Source: Echinometra lucunter
Taxonomy: Eukaryota; Echinodermata; Echinoidea; Camarodonta; Echinometridae
Assembly: GCA_029962745.1 (NCBI GenBank)
Contig: CM057171.1
Location: 6,487,525 to 6,551,524, forward strand
Length of the DNA stretch: 64,000 bases
Direction: 5' to 3'
A program made the position numbers and the translations under genes. This document shows positions 59,936 through 64,000 of the stretch, piece after piece; the stretch's first letter is position 1, and each line of letters begins with the position of its first letter. The notes under the pieces are model-generated. The model saw nothing but the letters and a program-made list of their open reading frames with translations, had not been told where the DNA came from and did no database searches.

Positions 59936-62800
59936 TGGTGGATCAATGCCTAATTTGCATAAATTCAAAATGGCCGCCATTTCAGACTTCAGTAGACATG
60001 GTGAGACACAGAGAACCTATTTTAGCCTATATCTCGAGATATGAGACACGTAGAGAGCTAATTTTAGTGTCTTTACCTATGTTTTCGGGGTCAAGAAACA
60101 TGATTATGGCATTATTACCAGCTTACAACTACTTCTTAACTCCTAATTTGCATAAATTTGCATAAAATTAGCCTTTTAAAAAATTCAAAATGGCTCCCAA
60201 GTTGCATTTTAAAATCAAAATCTCATCTGATAGTCATGGAAAGTTAATTTCAATGTCCTTATATCAATCGTTTGGGGATGAAGAAGATTTATAAGCATTA
60301 CTAGCAAGTTATACCTATCCACTGACTCTTAATTTGCATAAATTTGCATACAATTAACCCCCTTCCACATCTAAATGGCGGCCATTTCAGACCACATTAA
60401 ACACGCAGAACATACTTTAGCCTATATCTCTACATCCGAGACACGTAGAAAGCTAATTTTGGTGTTTTTACCTATGTTTCTTGGGTCAAGGAACATGATT
60501 ATGGCATTATTACCAGCTTACAACTACTCGTTAACTCCTAATTTGCATAAATTTGCATAAAATTAGCCTTTTTGAAATTCAAAATAGCTGCCAGGTTGCA
60601 TTTTAAAACTCTTCCTCAATTGATACTCATGGAAAGTTAATGTCAGTGTTCTTATATCTGTGCGTAGGGGATGAAGAAAATTTATCAGCATTACTAAGCA
60701 AGTTACAACTATCCACTGACTCTTAATTTGCATAAATTTGCATAAAAATTAACCCCCTTTCACTTCTAAATGGCCGCCATTGCAGACCATAGTATACACG
60801 CATAACCTATTTTAGCCTATATCTCTAGATCTGAGACATACAGAGAGCTAAATTTAGTGTCTTTACCTATGTCTGGGGGGTCAAGGAACATGATTCTGGC
60901 AATATCACCACCAAATGAATACTCCGTATCTCCTAATTTGCATAAGTATGCATAATATTAACCCCTTTTTTCAATTCGAAATGGCTGCCATGCCGCATGC
61001 TTAAAACTTTGTCTCATCTGATACTCAAAGAAAGTCAATATCAGTGTCCCTGTCCATGGTTAGAAGGGGATGAGGGAGATTTATTATAGTAGTACTAGCA
61101 AGTTATAATTATCCACCGACTCTTAATTTGCATAAATTTGCCTATTATTAATCCTTAACAATTCCAAATTGCTGCTATAAAGACAATATTTTAGCCTATA
61201 TCTTCAGATATCAGACAAAATAATAGAAAACACATTTTGGCGTTCTTACCTATGTTTTGGCGGACAAGCAAGATGTTTATAGCATTATCAGCAGCTTAGA
61301 ACTATTCCTTGACTAATAATATGCATGAATTTACTTAAGATTAGCCTTTTTTTAATCCAAAATGTCTGCCATGTTGCATGTTTAAACCTGTATCTTAACT
61401 GATTCTCATGGAAAATTGTTGTTAGTGTCCTTATCCATGGTTAGAAGATGAAGAAGATTTATCATTGCAATAGGTTATAACTCTTCACTGAATCTATTTG
61501 CATTAATTTTCATATTATTAATTCCTTTTCACTTTTAAACGGCCGCCATATCAGACCACAGTACATAATGTCATGCAGAACTTATAATTTAGCCAATACC
61601 TCTAGATCTGAGACACAAAGATAGCTAAATGTAGTGTCTTTACCCATGTTTCGGGGCCAAGGATCATGATTGTGGCATACTTACAGGCTTACAGCTGCTC
61701 CTGAGCTCTTTATTTGCATAAATTTGCATAGAATTAGCCTTTTTCATACTAAATTAGCTGCCATTTTGCATGTTCTAAACCTTTATCTCATATGATACTC
61801 ATGTAATGTTAATTTCATTGTCATTTTCCATGGTTAGGGGATGAGCGGAAATTGTTATAGTATTATTACTAGCAAGTTATAACTATCCACTGACTCTTAA
61901 TTTGCATAAATATGCATATAATTAACCCTGTTTTCACTTTTAAATGGCCGCCATATTAGACCACATTAGAACTTATTTTAACCAATATCTATAGATCTGA
62001 GACACTTAGGAAGCTAATTATTGTGTCTTTACCTATGTTTTCGAGGTCAAGGAACATAGTTATGGCATTATTACCAGCTTACAACTACTCCTTTACTACT
62101 AATTTGCATACATTTGCATAAAATCAGCCTTTTAAAATTAAAAAATGGCTGCCAAGTTGAATTTTGAAACTCTACCTCAATTGATACTCATGGAAGTTAA
62201 TTTCAGTGTCCAAGGTTAGGGGATGAAAGAAATTTATCACAGCATTACTAGCAACTATCTGCTGACTCTTAATTTGCATAAATTTGCATAAGATTTGCCT
62301 TTTTCTCATTCAAAATGGCTGCCAAGTTGCATTTTAAAACTCTACCTCAATTGATACTCATAGAATATTAATTTCACTGTGCTTATCCAAGGGTAGGGGA
62401 TGAAAGAGGTTTATCATAGCATTACTAGCAACTATCCACTGACTCTTAATTTGCATAAATTTGCATAAAATCAGTGGCATATCTAGGGGTGCAAGTTGGG
62501 CAAGTGCCCCGGGTGGCACTTTGAGGGGGCGCAAAAAATGCGAGAGAAAGAAAACAAGGGGGAAAATGAGGGGAAAACATAATCCTTAAGGATTATGCGC
62601 CACCATGTTGACTACAGTAGACAAGCAAAACCCATTTAGCATACATCTATAGATTTCAGTGTCTCTACGTATGTTTAGGGACCCAAGGAACATGCTTATA
62701 TCATTATTAACAGCTTACAACTATTCCTTAACTCCTAATTTGCATACATTTGTATAAAATTCACCCTTAAGCCAATTCAAAATGGCCGCCATGTTGTGTT
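59936..62800. repeat. Satellite-like array of about 190-bp units with octamer pairs
   Basis: About 15 units, each marked by TAATTTGCATAAATTTGCAT or a close variant near 59951, 60143, 60331, 60540, 60725, 60934, 61124, 61314, 61495, 61711, 61899, 62099, 62270, 62447 and 62737. Two unit types alternate: type A with ATGGCCGCCATTTCAGACCA and type B with CAAAATGGCTGCCAAGTTGC. The higher-order period is therefore about 390-400 bp. Open frames within it are chance. Confidence 0.9.
62472..62600. repeat. hAT-type fragment inside the array
   Basis: CAGTGGCATATCTAGGGGTG CAAG... resembles the CAGTGGCGTA-type end of invertebrate hAT MITEs. It interrupts the satellite between octamer pairs. No matching right end was found. 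Confidence 0.45.
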
Positions 62801-63061
62801 CCCTTGCATTAACACAGCAGGGGTGTTGATTTGTGTTCGTGGTTGGGGATGATGGAATATTCTCTGACTGCCAGTTATGGAATATTCTTGGCGAGGAAGC
62901 GAAGCGACCAAGCTGGGAAAGGGTCTGGCAAATGGTTGTCATCAAATTCACATATGAGGACTTTGGCAACCTGACTGCCAATTATGACTTTTCGGCACTT
63001 TGTTACTGTCTAAACCATACTCTTTAAACGAACTAGCGAAACGAGCTACCCCCCCCCCCCC

Positions 63062-63092
<31 letters not shown>

Positions 63093-64000
63093 CAAAAAAA
63101 CAACAACAAACAAACAAACAAAACAAACAACAAAAACTAAAAACAAAAAAACAAACCCCACCATTTTGATGAAAAACTAGTATTTTGTCTTCAATGGTAT
63201 AATCGGTCACCTCCCTTTCAAATATAACTCTATTCTAACACCTCAATGGTCCAATTATTTTTTCCTGTTCAATATAACCCCGATTAGAAATATGACGAGC
63301 GAGCCAAGCAAGCGACGAAATAAATTTTGTCTTCAAAATGCACCATAGGCCTGTCGATAAGTATGTAAATTATCTATTCAGTCAACTCGCGTACATGTCC
63401 AAATTGCCCTCCATACTATCGTGTGTCTAAATGTTATTCAAGAGAGCGCAGCAAGCAAAGAAAAATTTATACTCTTCCATGGGCCTCAAAGAAATCTGAA
63501 TACATGTAATATATGATCACCTAATTGCCAAATATGTGGCTATTTGGGTAATTGTTTGGCACCCGGTTTTCATGTTTTATAAGCGATAGAAACAATCTGC
63601 TACCAAAATAAACTAGATGACTGTATGACGCACTCCTCCCACAGAATTCGAGAATACTTACACACCTCTGCAAAACTACTGTAATATCCGGACATCTTGC
63701 TGAGGGAACAGGAGAGCCTGGTGTTTGACCATATTTATACTTTAAGAGCGAGCAGAACGAGGACAAATTGGTTTTTCAAATAATAAGAACAGGTTATAGT
63801 GTACTGTTACTTCATTCTCATTATCTTGGCAATGTATTTTTACTTTCCTTTCTCATATTTGGTATGACATTAATAGGCAATTAAGTATAAGCGATAATCT
63901 CTTGAAAAATTTTTGTTTTTCTGTTTTAGGTCATGCCCTTCGACTCCTTGCACTAAGAAATAAACGGGTTCAATATTGCACCCTTCAAATGGAACAGTGG
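62801..64000. other. Intergenic, degenerate GCGAGC/GAAGCGA repeats
   Basis: Loose units with GCGAGGAAGCGAAGCGACCA (about 62890), GAGCGAGCCAAGCAAGCGAC (63298), GAGAGCGCAGCAAGCAAAG (63440) and AGAGCGAGCAGAACGAGG (63745), spaced irregularly. C-run/A-run junction at 63050-63089. No gene was recognised. Confidence 0.5.

Noticed and set aside
62833..63027. A 64-aa frame (DCQLWNILGEEAKRPSWERV)
   Set aside because: Contains the GCGAAGCGACCAAGCTG repeat motif also seen inside the hAT MITEs; repeat-derived.
63932..63963. Possible last exon (tttctgttttag then a short frame, TAA and AATAAA)
   Set aside because: Only eight codons, no upstream partner in the window; could be chance in AT-rich DNA.
1..64000. 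CRISPR arrays, operons, phage or bacterial mobile elements
   Set aside because: No direct-repeat/spacer structure and no prokaryotic gene organisation; all tandem repeats are contiguous minisatellites, microsatellites or transposon cores.

Overview
This is a eukaryotic, AT-rich, intron-rich window, almost certainly from a marine invertebrate deuterostome and most likely an echinoderm such as a sea urchin. That placement is an inference. It rests on short coding exons separated by repeat-filled introns, GT-AG splicing, many kinds of MITE, tRNA-derived SINEs, a frequent TACATGTA-type motif, fast-diverging class A-like GPCR genes in a local cluster, and a trypsin with a chymotrypsinogen-type propeptide. 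There are no operons, CRISPR arrays or prokaryotic signals.

Layout. (1) Positions 1-24822 hold the 3' seventeen coding exons of a TMTC1-like gene on the + strand. It encodes an ER multi-pass membrane protein with a DUF1736 domain and about 11 TPRs, of the family of O-mannosyltransferases acting on cadherins. The N-terminal exon or exons lie off the left edge. (2) A run of exactly 500 N (24823-25322) is followed by a second, about 98% identical copy of the last seven TMTC1 exons and their flanks (25323-33957). This is either an unmerged second haplotype or a recent partial tandem duplication. The two copies differ by two clean insertions flanked by TTAA or near-TTAA and by minisatellite copy number. 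(3) 34-42 kb is mostly noncoding, with long polypyrimidine/purine tracts and one orphan BTB-like exon on the - strand. (4) 42.0-49.9 kb holds two divergently transcribed related GPCR genes. The - strand copy is intact (289 aa, two exons) but lacks DRY and the usual disulfide cysteines. The + strand copy keeps TM1-2 and TM7 but no convincing TM3-TM6, so it is probably broken. (5) 51.4-58.5 kb contains a complete five-exon trypsin-like protease gene (269 aa) with a TATA box and a polyA signal. (6) 58.7-64 kb is noncoding. It is dominated by a satellite-like array of about 190-bp units carrying paired ATTTGCAT octamers and alternating GCCGCCAT-type motifs.

Mobile elements dominate the space between exons. 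They include several families with TTAA target duplications (piggyBac-like MITEs), pogo/Tigger-like MITEs with TA duplications, a hAT-like MITE with a perfect 8-bp duplication, a pearl/Helentron-like element with GTCC microsatellite and 150-bp core repeats, Penelope-like 3' fragments with hammerhead-core-like motifs, and tRNA-derived SINEs. The TMTC1 introns also carry decayed tandem copies of exon ends, including a splice donor and a splice acceptor.

The three recognisable protein-coding loci (TMTC1, GPCR pair, trypsin) have no evident functional link and look like ordinary neighbours. All exon boundaries were read by eye from splice signals and frame continuity. No alignment or search was run.
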